Counted from the first letter of the stretch, positions 1 through 6,327 are shown. The stretch is DNA of 8,220 nt from JARRJY01 sp037388705 (GCA_037388705.1 JARRJY010000093.1:1-8220), one strand, 5' to 3'. A program made the numbers and translations. Notes: generated from the sequence alone by a model not told the origin.

Positions 1-393
1 GTTGCACTTGGCCAGGGTGTCTGGCTAGCGGTGACTTACCCCATCGAGGTCGACACAACGGTAGCAATGTTAAATCACATTATTGACGAAACCCCCAAAG
101 ACTCTGATGGGGCCGCTGTCGCTGCAGTTAGTGCACATTACATTGCTGATCTACGTGCATCCGATGAAAAGCATGACAGCATCACCTTCCTGACCCGCCA
201 CCTTATCGGCCAGGTTGCAAAAGATCACAGCAATGTACAAAGCCAGGAACAACTGGATGCCTGGATGACCAGGCTGGAGCTACGCGATCCCGAAATATTC
301 CTGCCACGCCTGTCACAGATTGTGAGCGTCATGGTCGGCGATCAATGGTGGTTTGATCGTGATGAATTGCGAAACAAGCTGCCACAGGATTAA
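1..393 (+). CDS. C-terminal part of an unrecognised protein (5' end outside window)
   Basis: The reading frame is open from base 1 to the TAA at 391-393, so this is probably the 3' end of a longer gene. A GTG at 31 could start a 120-residue protein, but nothing separates it from the codons before it. The last 120 residues are soluble, acidic and probably mostly helical, with a Trp-rich patch near the end (DQWWFDRDEL). I see no signal peptide, membrane segment, cysteine cluster or family motif that I recognise, so I propose no function. Its stop overlaps the stop of the convergent HD-GYP gene: bases 390-393 read TTAA and supply TAA to both strands. Being a real gene is supported by the uninterrupted frame and by ending exactly at its neighbour's stop; its identity is unknown. 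Confidence 0.6.
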   Translation, partial: VALGQGVWLAVTYPIEVDTTVAMLNHIIDETPKDSDGAAVAAVSAHYIADLRASDEKHDSITFLTRHLIGQVAKDHSNVQSQEQLDAWMTRLELRDPEIFLPRLSQIVSVMVGDQWWFDRDELRNKLPQD

Positions 394-2386
394 ATATGCT
401 TGTGGCGGTTATAAACATCCATAATCCTTGTCATTGCCTGCTCCATTGCATCAATAACCACGGGATCAAAGTGTAACCCTGCCTGCTCGCGCATTAACGC
501 AATCGCTTTATCGATACCCCAGGCTTCTTTATATGGCCTTTTTGAAGTCAGGGCATCAAAGACATCTGCTACAGCAACAATTCTTGCCGATAAAGGGATT
601 TTTTCTGCCTGTAAACCATACGGATAACCTGTGCCATCAAACTTCTCGTGATGAGACTCGGCAATCTCTATACCTACTTTGAAAATTGAATGACCGGAAA
701 GCTGTACCTGCTGTTCACAACGCTTTAATACTTCTGCACCAACAACAGGATGACGCTCCATTTCTTGACGTTCAACTACATCCAGTTTGCCAGGTTTTAA
801 CAGGATACTGTCAGGTATACCTACCTTGCCAATATCATGCATTGGAGAAAACCTGAAGACATCTCTTATATAAGCAGGTGTGATCGCCTGCTGGTAGGGT
901 CCTGATTCACCCAGCTGTTCTGCAATAATGGCTGAATATAAACTCATACGTATCAAATGTTCCCCGGTATCCGGATCGCGACTTTCAGCCAGTTTAGCCA
1001 GCCCCTCTACGGCTGACACCACCAGGTTTTCCATACCAATGGTCTTGTTAAACGCGTGGCTTACCTGGGCAGCAATATTTTCCAGTAATTCCAGGTGTTC
1101 AAGGTTATATTCGTTCTTGTGTTCAGAGGCAAATACCAGTACTGCATCATCATGTGAGTGTATGTTGATCGGGAAAAAAATAGCCGAGGCAAACCCTTCT
1201 TCGCTTAACTGTAATAGCAGGCTGTTATTTTTAAAAAACGATTCCGGATTCTGTAAATCTTCTACCACCACCGGTTTGCCATTTTCCTGTACCGCGTTGA
1301 ATGGTGAATTCAATAACAGGAAATGATCCTTTTCATGCAAACTGGTTTGGCGGTTACTATATTGTCGCTCCAGGATAATATACTGCGCTCCCGGCGAAAG
1401 ACGTAACATACCAACCCAGTTGATCGGCAATAAAGTACTGAATTCTTCAAAGACAAATTTCAGGGTGTCATCGAGATTTGTAGCCTGGTTAATCCTGTCT
1501 GTTAAATGAAACAGGGAAGAAAGACGCTGGGTCATACTGTTAAAGGCATGTATAAGACTGCTAAGCTCACTGGAACCCGAAACAGGTACCTGGTGATCAA
1601 GATCACCTTTTGCAACCCGGTTAAAAGCCTGTACGGTGGCGTCCAGTGGCTTGAAGGCTTTGCGGTATAATAAATACACAAGGTTCAGCACGATGATTAA
1701 CGAAATAAGAATAGCCACACGGTTCCACAGCGTTATGTTTTCAAGTNNNNNNNNNNNNNNNNNNNNNNTTTTTCCATCATGGTACGAAATGATGACGACA
1801 GGTCAGCCGCCGACTCTGCCAGTTCCGCTTCATGAAAAATTATGTACTTAGCTGCTGCCTCCAGCCTTGGTTCATTGCTGTTCTGCCCCAGTTCTGTACT
1901 TAAATTATTTTTGAAATCTGCCCATTTATCGGCAGTAACATCAAGCTGGTTACGTGATTGTTTGTCCCAGGTACAGGTGATGGTATTGGCAGGATCTGTC
2001 AGTGATGGAATTGGTTTTGCCAGGTTCCCTTTATACAGTGAAGAACTGTCCCAGAGATCCGGCGTTAACTGGCGGGATTTAAAGGAGTTAATAATACGAT
2101 CATAACTTACAATAAATGACTGGAGGTCCTTGTTATATAACTCAAGGTCACGATCATAGGTTTTATAATCACGTGGGGCATTTTCAACATAGTTATAACT
2201 TTGCGCCACAATGGTCTGGCTTAACACCCGCAACTGGCCGGCAAGATTAAGAATCGCATAGTCATGCTTGCGTGAATTCAACGAATACAGGGTAAATAAT
2301 ACAATTAACAATAAAACAATAAATTGTATAACCAGGGCTAAAGAAATCTGAAACTTAATAGAATGTCCCATAGTCTCATTTTCCAT
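390..2386 (-). CDS. PilJ-like sensor / HAMP / GAF / HD-GYP cyclic di-GMP phosphodiesterase, interrupted by an assembly gap
   Basis: This is one gene broken by 22 N. The upstream part has a first membrane helix (residues about 10-31) and a periplasmic domain whose NLAG..RVLSQ motif is typical of PilJ-type (type IV pilus MCP-like) sensors. Beyond the gap the frame resumes with a second membrane helix, HAMP (PLDATVQAFNRVAKGDLDHQVP), a GAF domain and HD-GYP. Numbering from the GTG at 1718, the HD-GYP residues are H254, H294-D295, H323, H356-H357, D361, GYP 364-366 and D385. All expected metal ligands are present, so hydrolysis of c-di-GMP to pGpG or GMP is likely. The two parts are in different frames across the N run, which fits a wrong gap length rather than a mutation. 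ATG 2386 has a stop two codons upstream and no well-spaced Shine-Dalgarno; an in-frame ATG at 2371 is the alternative. The signal sensed is unknown. Confidence 0.94.
1747..1768. other. Assembly gap (22 N) inside the HD-GYP gene
   Basis: Twenty-two consecutive N fall between the end of the periplasmic sensor (...RTMMEK) and the second membrane helix (LENITLWNR...). Both flanking frames are open up to the gap but differ by one base. If the gene is intact, the true missing length must leave remainder 2 when divided by 3 (20, 23 or 26, for example), so 22 is probably an estimate. Only about eight residues seem to be missing, the usual distance between the last sensor helix and the second membrane segment in this architecture. 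Confidence 0.97.
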
Positions 2387-2391
2387 GTATT

Positions 2392-2397
2392 ATTATA
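2392..2397 (-). promoter_or_regulatory. Consensus-like -10 hexamer directly before the HD-GYP start
   Basis: The minus strand reads TATAAT, a perfect sigma-70 -10 match, ending five bases before the ATG at 2386. Transcription would begin about at that ATG, giving either a leaderless message or a short leader for the second ATG at 2371. No convincing -35 lies 16-18 bases upstream, and an AAGGA at 2403-2407 is too far from ATG 2386 (16 bases) to be a normal ribosome binding site. The region is AT-rich, so the match may be chance. Confidence 0.25.
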
Positions 2398-2492
2398 GTT
2401 ATTCCTTGTGACCAGCAGGAGACACAAGAGTTGCACATGCTGTCAAAGTGTACAAGAAAAATTATTGTAATTTTAGAAACAATTGGAAAATG

Positions 2493-2508
2493 ACTGGCTG
2501 TTTCCAGT
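2493..2508 (-). terminator. Weak hairpin downstream of the pirin gene
   Basis: A perfect 5-bp inverted repeat (ACTGG / CCAGT) encloses a 6-base loop, and the minus strand continues CATTTTCC after it. It lies 73 bases past the pirin stop, in the 194-base spacer before the HD-GYP gene. The stem is short and the T run is poor, so it is at best a weak terminator. I see no other gene or strong structure in 2387-2580. Confidence 0.2.
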
Positions 2509-2580
2509 AGCGTATCAATTCATTCCCGTTAAAAGGTGTTACTCGTAAAATTCCCTGATACTGAGCTATTTTATTTATCT

Positions 2581-3309
2581 TTAGTCGACAAAAGGGCCCC
2601 ATTGATGGATTGGCTCTTTATGTGGTTTACCTATACATAACATAAAGCGTGAATCCTTTAATGACGTGATTTCTACAACCGAATCCTGTTCCTCAATATA
2701 TACAGCTTTCCCTGCTGACAATGCATCTTTTCCAACCTTCAACTCACCCTCAACGACATAAAGCAAACCCTGGTAATTATCGTCAATTGTTTCAGTAAAC
2801 GTGGCGCCTTGCTGTAAACTGATGTCCAGGTACTGTACAGGGGTATGTAACTTCAATGCAGAACCTTCACCAACGATTGTGCGAATTACTCCACCATCAA
2901 TTTTTTGTACAGGAATGTTTTCAGCATCCACTTGTTGATAATCGGGATCCAGCATTTTTAAACGCCTTGGCAAGTTAATCCAGAGTTGTATGCCCGTTGT
3001 GTTTCCTTCTTTATCTGGCATTTCTGAATGTTCTATACCTTTCCCAGCAGTGAAGCGTTGAGCACCGTTTTCATAGACTCGTGAATGGTTACCCAGGTTA
3101 TCCTTATGTTCCATGCTACCTTCAAAGATATAAGTGATCGCTTCAAAACCTCGATGGGGATGAGTTGGAAAACCGGTACCCTTTTTCAGGTAAAAATGAT
3201 CCCATAATACAAATGGATCATGGTTCATTCTGCCTGCCCGAAGAGGAAACAGGCGTTTTACTTCGGCACCATCTCCTTCACTGGTTAACAGGCTGTCTAC
3301 TATACGCAT
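2581..3309 (-). CDS. Pirin family protein (cupin, possible quercetinase-like activity)
   Basis: This 242-residue protein matches canonical pirins, which are double-cupin proteins binding one Fe in the N-terminal barrel. Some bacterial members show quercetin 2,3-dioxygenase activity; others regulate through protein contacts. The metal ligands are all visible: H50 and H52 in THPHRGFE, and H94 and E96 in GIEHSEMP. The second cupin ends with the conserved GPFV. The protein stops one residue after that, whereas many pirins carry a further C-terminal tail of roughly 40 residues. Downstream the frame holds several stops and no sign of a lost tail. It is the last gene of the operon: its Shine-Dalgarno (AAGGAAGG) overlaps the stop of the upstream reductase, with 12 bases between the genes. 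Context suggests a role in handling aromatic or quinone compounds or the related redox stress; the substrate is unknown. Confidence 0.93.
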   Translation of the reverse strand: MRIVDSLLTSEGDGAEVKRLFPLRAGRMNHDPFVLWDHFYLKKGTGFPTHPHRGFEAITYIFEGSMEHKDNLGNHSRVYENGAQRFTAGKGIEHSEMPDKEGNTTGIQLWINLPRRLKMLDPDYQQVDAENIPVQKIDGGVIRTIVGEGSALKLHTPVQYLDISLQQGATFTETIDDNYQGLLYVVEGELKVGKDALSAGKAVYIEEQDSVVEITSLKDSRFMLCIGKPHKEPIHQWGPFVD

Positions 3310-3315
3310 GGTATA

Positions 3316-3323
3316 CCTTCCTT
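3316..3323 (-). promoter_or_regulatory. Shine-Dalgarno of the pirin gene, overlapping the upstream stop
   Basis: The minus strand reads AAGGAAGG, six bases before the ATG at 3309. Its 5' end overlaps the TAA (3322-3324) of the reductase gene. The arrangement supports co-transcription and possibly coupled translation of the two genes. Confidence 0.75.
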
Positions 3324-4299
3324 AAATTTGATCACGATTATGTGGAAGCAGATAATCTATTACTGGTCCCTTTGGTACTATTCTGCCGGGATTTAACTGG
3401 ATAAGACTGTAATAATAATGAGTTTTTATGTGTTCCATATTTATCGTTTCTGCGATACCCGGCCATTGGTATAGTTCCCTGCGATAGTTACTCAGTGCCG
3501 GATAATCTTCAATGCGTTGCTTGTTACACTTGAACAGGTTGTAATAAACAGTATCAAACCGTAACAAGGTAACAAACAATCTCCAGTCCGCCTCCGTAAT
3601 TTGTCCACCAACAAGATATCGTTGACTTTTTAATCGTGTTTCGATGTCATCCAGTGTTGCAAACAGGTTATCAAAGGCACTTTCATAGGCCTGCTGACTA
3701 GTTGCAAAACCACACTGATAGACACCATTATTAATCCCGTGGTAGACCTGCTCATTGATCTCGTTTATTTCATCACGTAATGACTCGGGATAGAAATCGA
3801 TACTCGTTTCTGCCCACTCGTTAAACGCATAATTGAGCATGCGGATAATCTCTGATGATTCGTTATTTACAATAGTGTTTTGTTGTTTATCCCATAACAC
3901 CGGCACAGTGACAACGCCCGTAAAATTATCCTGTGCTTTTAGATAATTCTCGTAGAGATACTCTGCACCACCTGCATGGTCTTCTGTGGCTCCGGGAAAC
4001 TTTCCAAATGACCAGCCATTATCTCCCATGCGTGGATCAACAATAGAAACAGTAATAATATCCTGTAACTTTTTTAACTGACGAAAAATTAAGGTGCGAT
4101 GAGCCCATGGGCAGGCATAGGATACATATAAATGGTAACGACCCGGTTCAGCTTTAAAACCCGCATCGCCTGTTGGGCCAGCACTACCATCTGTCGTCAC
4201 CCAGTTACGAAACGTGGATTCCATTCGCTTGAACGTACCATCCTCGTTTTCTTTCTCAAACCAGTCAGGCTGCATTGTTCCATTTACTAGCAAACTCAT
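3322..4299 (-). CDS. yqjG: Glutathionyl-hydroquinone reductase (Xi-class glutathione transferase, YqjG/ECM4 type)
   Basis: The enzyme uses glutathione to reduce glutathionyl-hydroquinones to free hydroquinones, rescuing adducts formed when quinones react with glutathione. The protein has 325 residues, close to the roughly 328 of E. coli YqjG. The catalytic cysteine is C63 in SYACPWAHR. The thioredoxin-like half continues with VPVLWD and the glutathione-contacting NNESSE (E148, S149). The helical half carries the family tyrosine Y194 (NNGVY) and the HYYY cluster at 294-297, equivalent to tyrosines that shape the hydroquinone pocket. No signal peptide is visible, so it is cytoplasmic. It lies between the DoxX gene and the pirin gene on one strand, with a strong Shine-Dalgarno (TGGAGG) five bases before its ATG. 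A hairpin in the spacer to the DoxX gene may set its expression. I see no damaged residues. Confidence 0.96.
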   Translation of the reverse strand: MSLLVNGTMQPDWFEKENEDGTFKRMESTFRNWVTTDGSAGPTGDAGFKAEPGRYHLYVSYACPWAHRTLIFRQLKKLQDIITVSIVDPRMGDNGWSFGKFPGATEDHAGGAEYLYENYLKAQDNFTGVVTVPVLWDKQQNTIVNNESSEIIRMLNYAFNEWAETSIDFYPESLRDEINEINEQVYHGINNGVYQCGFATSQQAYESAFDNLFATLDDIETRLKSQRYLVGGQITEADWRLFVTLLRFDTVYYNLFKCNKQRIEDYPALSNYRRELYQWPGIAETINMEHIKTHYYYSLIQLNPGRIVPKGPVIDYLLPHNRDQI

Positions 4300-4304
4300 G
4301 TCAT

Positions 4305-4310
4305 CCTCCA
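4305..4310 (-). promoter_or_regulatory. Shine-Dalgarno of the yqjG-like gene
   Basis: The minus strand reads TGGAGG, five bases before the ATG at 4299. This fixes the start. The site begins 17 bases after the intra-operon hairpin at 4328-4350. Confidence 0.75.
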
Positions 4311-4327
4311 GATACTATATAAAACAC

Positions 4328-4350
4328 GCCACTGTTGAAGAAACAGTGGC
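4328..4350 (-). terminator. Intra-operon hairpin between the doxX-like and yqjG-like genes (possible partial terminator)
   Basis: A perfect 9-bp stem (GCCACTGTT / AACAGTGGC) with a 5-base loop sits 13 bases after the DoxX stop. On the minus strand the stem is followed by GTG and then TTTT, which resembles a weak rho-independent terminator. No T run follows on the plus strand. Possible roles are partial termination, which would lower reductase and pirin levels relative to DoxX, or protection of the doxX message end from nucleases. The structure is seen directly; the role is inferred. Confidence 0.5.
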
Positions 4351-4363
4351 CTGGCTATGTATA

Positions 4364-4738
4364 TTACTTACCTCTTTCATCAAGACTCATGGCACCTGCA
4401 CCATTTGCCGCCAATAATAATAAGCCCCCTGTGATGGAAAGGTTTTTCATAAACATGATCATCTGCATCTGGTCACTAACATTACCGTGGAATAATATTG
4501 CGGCCAGTACCGTAAAGCCAGCCAGGGCATAAGCTGCGATACGTGCCTGCCATCCCAGTAAAACGGCAACGCCACCGGCTATTTCCAGAAAAATGACCAG
4601 TGGTAAAAGCATGCCGGGCACACCCATCGATTCCATGTATCCCTGTGTACCCGCGTAGCCGGTAATCTTGTTAATCCCTGCAATAATAAAAATATGCGAC
4701 AACAGTATCCTTGCTGCCAGGTTCGTTATTTTGTTCAT
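4364..4738 (-). CDS. DoxX family membrane protein (YqjF-like)
   Basis: From the ATG at 4738 this is a 124-residue, four-helix inner-membrane protein, with segments at about 8-25, 44-62, 68-84 and 97-112. It shows DoxX features: AGINKITGY after helix 1 and LEIAGGVAVLLGWQAR in helix 2. Family members are often linked to quinone, thiosulfate or oxidative-stress metabolism, but biochemical roles are poorly defined. The start was chosen because GGAGAG lies seven bases before this ATG. A start at 4753 lacks a ribosome site, and one at 4864 would add 42 residues without DoxX character and overlap the divergent LysR gene. The same family (yqjF) precedes yqjG in E. coli, so the pairing looks conserved. 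It is the first gene of the operon and probably controlled by the adjacent regulator. It may support redox handling of quinones at the membrane. Confidence 0.9.
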   Translation of the reverse strand: MNKITNLAARILLSHIFIIAGINKITGYAGTQGYMESMGVPGMLLPLVIFLEIAGGVAVLLGWQARIAAYALAGFTVLAAILFHGNVSDQMQMIMFMKNLSITGGLLLLAANGAGAMSLDERGK

Positions 4739-4745
4739 TGCATTG

Positions 4746-4751
4746 CTCTCC
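4746..4751 (-). promoter_or_regulatory. Shine-Dalgarno that decides the DoxX start
   Basis: The minus strand reads GGAGAG with a seven-base spacer to the ATG at 4738. No comparable site precedes the in-frame ATGs at 4753 or 4864, so 4738 is preferred. Confidence 0.7.
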
Positions 4752-4781
4752 ATTTTGCTTTGTCTGTAAACTGATATAACG

Positions 4782-4787
4782 ATAATA
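4782..4787 (-). promoter_or_regulatory. Candidate -10 of the doxX operon
   Basis: The minus strand reads TATTAT, five of six matches to the sigma-70 -10. No good -35 stands 16-18 bases upstream, only a T-rich stretch, as is common for activator-dependent promoters. A less likely alternative is TTATAT at 4774-4779. The TCGA pair at 4791-4803 lies just upstream of either hexamer. Confidence 0.28.
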
Positions 4788-4790
4788 TTC

Positions 4791-4803
4791 TCGACATTTT
4801 CGA
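4791..4803. promoter_or_regulatory. Candidate LysR-type regulator binding site (TCGA-N5-TCGA)
   Basis: Bases 4791-4803 read TCGACATTTTCGA, a 13-bp dyad of the T-N11-A form favoured by LysR-type regulators. A third TCGA occurs at 4834-4837 inside the palindrome AATCGATT (4832-4839). All three lie in the 111-bp spacer between the divergent LysR and DoxX starts. The pair overlaps the best -35 for the LysR gene, as expected for autoregulation. The third box could be a distal recognition site for activating the doxX operon. The motif is short, so this remains a prediction. Confidence 0.42.
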
Positions 4804-4819
4804 TAAAAAAGCATAAAGT
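4791..4819 (+). promoter_or_regulatory. Candidate sigma-70 promoter of the LysR gene
   Basis: TCGACA (4791-4796, five of six matches to TTGACA) is followed after exactly 17 bases by TAAAGT (4814-4819, four of six to TATAAT). Transcription would begin near 4826, leaving a leader of about 24 bases. No Shine-Dalgarno precedes the ATG at 4850, so translation may be weak. The -35 overlaps the candidate regulator site. Confidence 0.4.
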
Positions 4820-4849
4820 TCTGCTTAAATTAATCGATTTTTTTGATAT

Positions 4850-5740
4850 ATGTCGTATAGTCATACTTCACTGGAACAATGGAGAGCCTTTCAGGCCGTG
4901 ATTGATCATGGTGGTTATGCCCAGGCCGCCTCCGCCATGCATCGTAGCCAGTCAGCCATTAGTTACTCGGTCAACCGTTTGCAGGAGCAACTGGGGGTGC
5001 GCTTGCTGGAACTGGATGGCCGCAAGGCCCGCCTGACGGAGATGGGTCGTGTACTCCTGGATCGCTCGCGTCACCTGGTGGATTCTGCCAGTGAACTGGA
5101 AGAATTGGCCCATCACCTTGAACAAGGATGGGAAGCAGAAATACATCTTGCGGTAGATGCGGCATTTCCCATGCCCCTGTTATTTAATGCCCTTAAGGAT
5201 TTTGCTCAATTGGCTCATGGCACGAGAGTAACCTTGACCGAGGTTATTCTTTCAGGTGCAGAAGATGCCCTGTTGGAAAAAACGGCTGACCTGGTTATAG
5301 GCGCTAACCTGCCGGCTGAATACATGAGTGAGCACTTACTAGATATTGAATTTATTGCCGTAGCTAACCCGGACCACCCGCTTAATCAACTGGGAGAAGC
5401 GGTAACCGCAAAACAGCTACGCGCCGAATTACAGGTCATAATTCGTGATTCCGGGCATACACATAGCCAGAACGTGGGCTGGCAGAATACCGAACAACGC
5501 TGGCTGGTAAGTCATATTGATACTGCGATTGAAACGGTTATACATGGTATGGGATTTTGCTGGCTGCCAAGCCATAAAATTGAAGACAAATTAAAGGCAG
5601 GTACACTGAAAGCCATACCACTGCGTGAAGGAGCCACGTACCGGGTACCATTACATATGGCTTTTGTTCAGCAGGAATATCCAGGGCCGGCTACCCAGCT
5701 ATTTGCAGAAAAATTAAAACAGGCGGTAGCAAATAGTTAG
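4850..5740 (+). CDS. LysR-type transcriptional regulator, YhaJ-like
   Basis: This 296-residue protein has the normal length and layout of a LysR regulator. A winged helix-turn-helix occupies residues 8-67 (LEQWRAFQAVIDHGGYAQAA, then SQSAISYSVNRLQEQLGVRL), followed by a linker helix and a periplasmic-binding-like effector domain from about 95. The stretch LEQGWEAEIHLAVDA resembles E. coli YhaJ (LARGWETHLTIVTEA), which from published work activates yqjF in response to breakdown products of dinitrotoluene. Its divergent placement beside a DoxX/YqjG/pirin operon supports the same kind of job: sensing an aromatic or quinone compound and switching on that operon, probably with autoregulation. ATG 4850 has no clear Shine-Dalgarno, but it gives the usual short lead-in before the DNA-binding domain and no better in-frame start is visible. 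Its stop overlaps the stop of the convergent FHA gene by four bases. The inducer is unknown. Confidence 0.95.
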   Translation: MSYSHTSLEQWRAFQAVIDHGGYAQAASAMHRSQSAISYSVNRLQEQLGVRLLELDGRKARLTEMGRVLLDRSRHLVDSASELEELAHHLEQGWEAEIHLAVDAAFPMPLLFNALKDFAQLAHGTRVTLTEVILSGAEDALLEKTADLVIGANLPAEYMSEHLLDIEFIAVANPDHPLNQLGEAVTAKQLRAELQVIIRDSGHTHSQNVGWQNTEQRWLVSHIDTAIETVIHGMGFCWLPSHKIEDKLKAGTLKAIPLREGATYRVPLHMAFVQQEYPGPATQLFAEKLKQAVANS

Positions 5741-6177
5741 AGAAGACGCAGACGACGACTGAATCGCGTGTTTTGCTCTGGTTGTTGCTGAATGGTGACT
5801 TTAAGTTTTTCCAGGGTATCTTCCTGGCCAGGGAATGCTTTCAATTTTGCCGCCAGCTTTTCTTCTTCAGCATTACATTCGAAAACAAATTCCTCTTCTC
5901 CGATACGAATGATGTCCTTGTCTCTCAGTAATGCCTGTTTCACAGGCATGTCGTTGACATAAGTATGATTGGTACTGTTTAAATCCCGAATGTAATAGTG
6001 ATGTCTGCGTTCATCCGAACTGCTTTGCCTGGCTTCGATAACTGCGTGTTCCTTGCTGACATACTTGTCGATAACACAGATGTCACAGTCCAGACCTCTG
6101 CCTATATGGGTCTTTAGATCTTCCAGCGAAAACTTTATTGCAGGGACACCATTAGCATATTGGATCAACATGGCCAT
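5737..6177 (-). CDS. FHA domain protein
   Basis: This 146-residue protein consists of one forkhead-associated domain (about 4-100) and a charged C-terminal tail that ends in a basic patch (RFSRRLRLL). FHA domains bind phosphothreonine peptides. The core motifs are present: IGR (25-27), VSKEHA with S41 and H44, DLNSTN (65-70) and TYVN (72-75). The usual NGT turn reads NHT here (70-72). There is no membrane segment or catalytic domain, so it should act in the cytoplasm as an adaptor. No Ser/Thr kinase or phosphatase lies in the window, so the partner is unknown. The start has AGAGGG eight bases upstream; a second ATG two codons later is possible. It lies on the same strand as the GGDEF-EAL gene, 243 bases downstream of it, too far to assume an operon. 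It converges on the LysR gene with a four-base overlap of stops. Confidence 0.93.
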   Translation of the reverse strand: MAMLIQYANGVPAIKFSLEDLKTHIGRGLDCDICVIDKYVSKEHAVIEARQSSSDERRHHYYIRDLNSTNHTYVNDMPVKQALLRDKDIIRIGEEEFVFECNAEEEKLAAKLKAFPGQEDTLEKLKVTIQQQPEQNTRFSRRLRLL

Positions 6178-6185
6178 GAGTCCAA

Positions 6186-6191
6186 CCCTCT
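6186..6191 (-). promoter_or_regulatory. Shine-Dalgarno of the FHA gene
   Basis: The minus strand reads AGAGGG, with eight bases before the ATG at 6177. It supports that start over the ATG two codons downstream. Confidence 0.6.
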
Positions 6192-6308
6192 TTTTTATTA
6201 TTCAATTTGGTTCGTAGAAATGAAAACTACGTGGTAATTATTTTTGTGCGTTAATTCTAAGACAGAGTTTGCCCCAAAAATGTGCAGTCTGTCACACTCG
6301 TACATTCT

Positions 6309-6327
6309 GTTGGGTTATTAACCCGAC
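6309..6327. repeat. Inverted repeat between the GGDEF-EAL and FHA genes (operator-like)
   Basis: The core at 6312-6324 is a perfect palindrome, GGGTTA-T-TAACCC. It extends outward to 6309-6327 with one imperfect pair. No T run follows on either strand, so it does not look like an intrinsic terminator. It lies about 130 bases upstream of the FHA start and 94 bases past the GGDEF-EAL stop, and could be an operator or an RNA hairpin. A shorter inverted repeat (CGTAG / CTACG, 9-base loop) lies nearer the FHA start. The 243-base spacer holds no other recognisable feature. Confidence 0.35.

Noticed and set aside
928..1326. A 132-codon plus-strand frame inside the HD-GYP gene
   Set aside because: It is antisense to the GAF and HD-GYP coding sequence, serine- and cysteine-rich in a way typical of shadow frames, and matches no family.
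1733..2386. The sensor half and the HD-GYP half as two separate genes (1733-2386 and 390-1718)
   Set aside because: The boundary is created by the 22 N. The downstream frame is open from GTG 1718 right up to the gap, and the joined protein has a coherent two-helix sensor, HAMP, GAF and HD-GYP order.
2441..2446. TTGACA on the minus strand as the -35 of the HD-GYP gene
   Set aside because: No -10-like hexamer stands 15-19 bases downstream; the expected position reads GTCTCC.
2387..2580. Cyclic di-GMP riboswitch upstream of the HD-GYP gene
   Set aside because: The spacer lacks the conserved paired elements and GNRA-type loop of GEMM RNAs as far as can be judged by eye, and is mostly AT-rich.
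4739..4864. Longer DoxX start at 4864
   Set aside because: It would add 42 residues without DoxX character, overlap the divergent LysR start and lack a ribosome site. GGAGAG precedes the ATG at 4738.
6309..6327. Inverted repeat as intrinsic terminator of the GGDEF-EAL gene
   Set aside because: No T run follows on the minus strand, and on that strand one stem pair is a mismatch.
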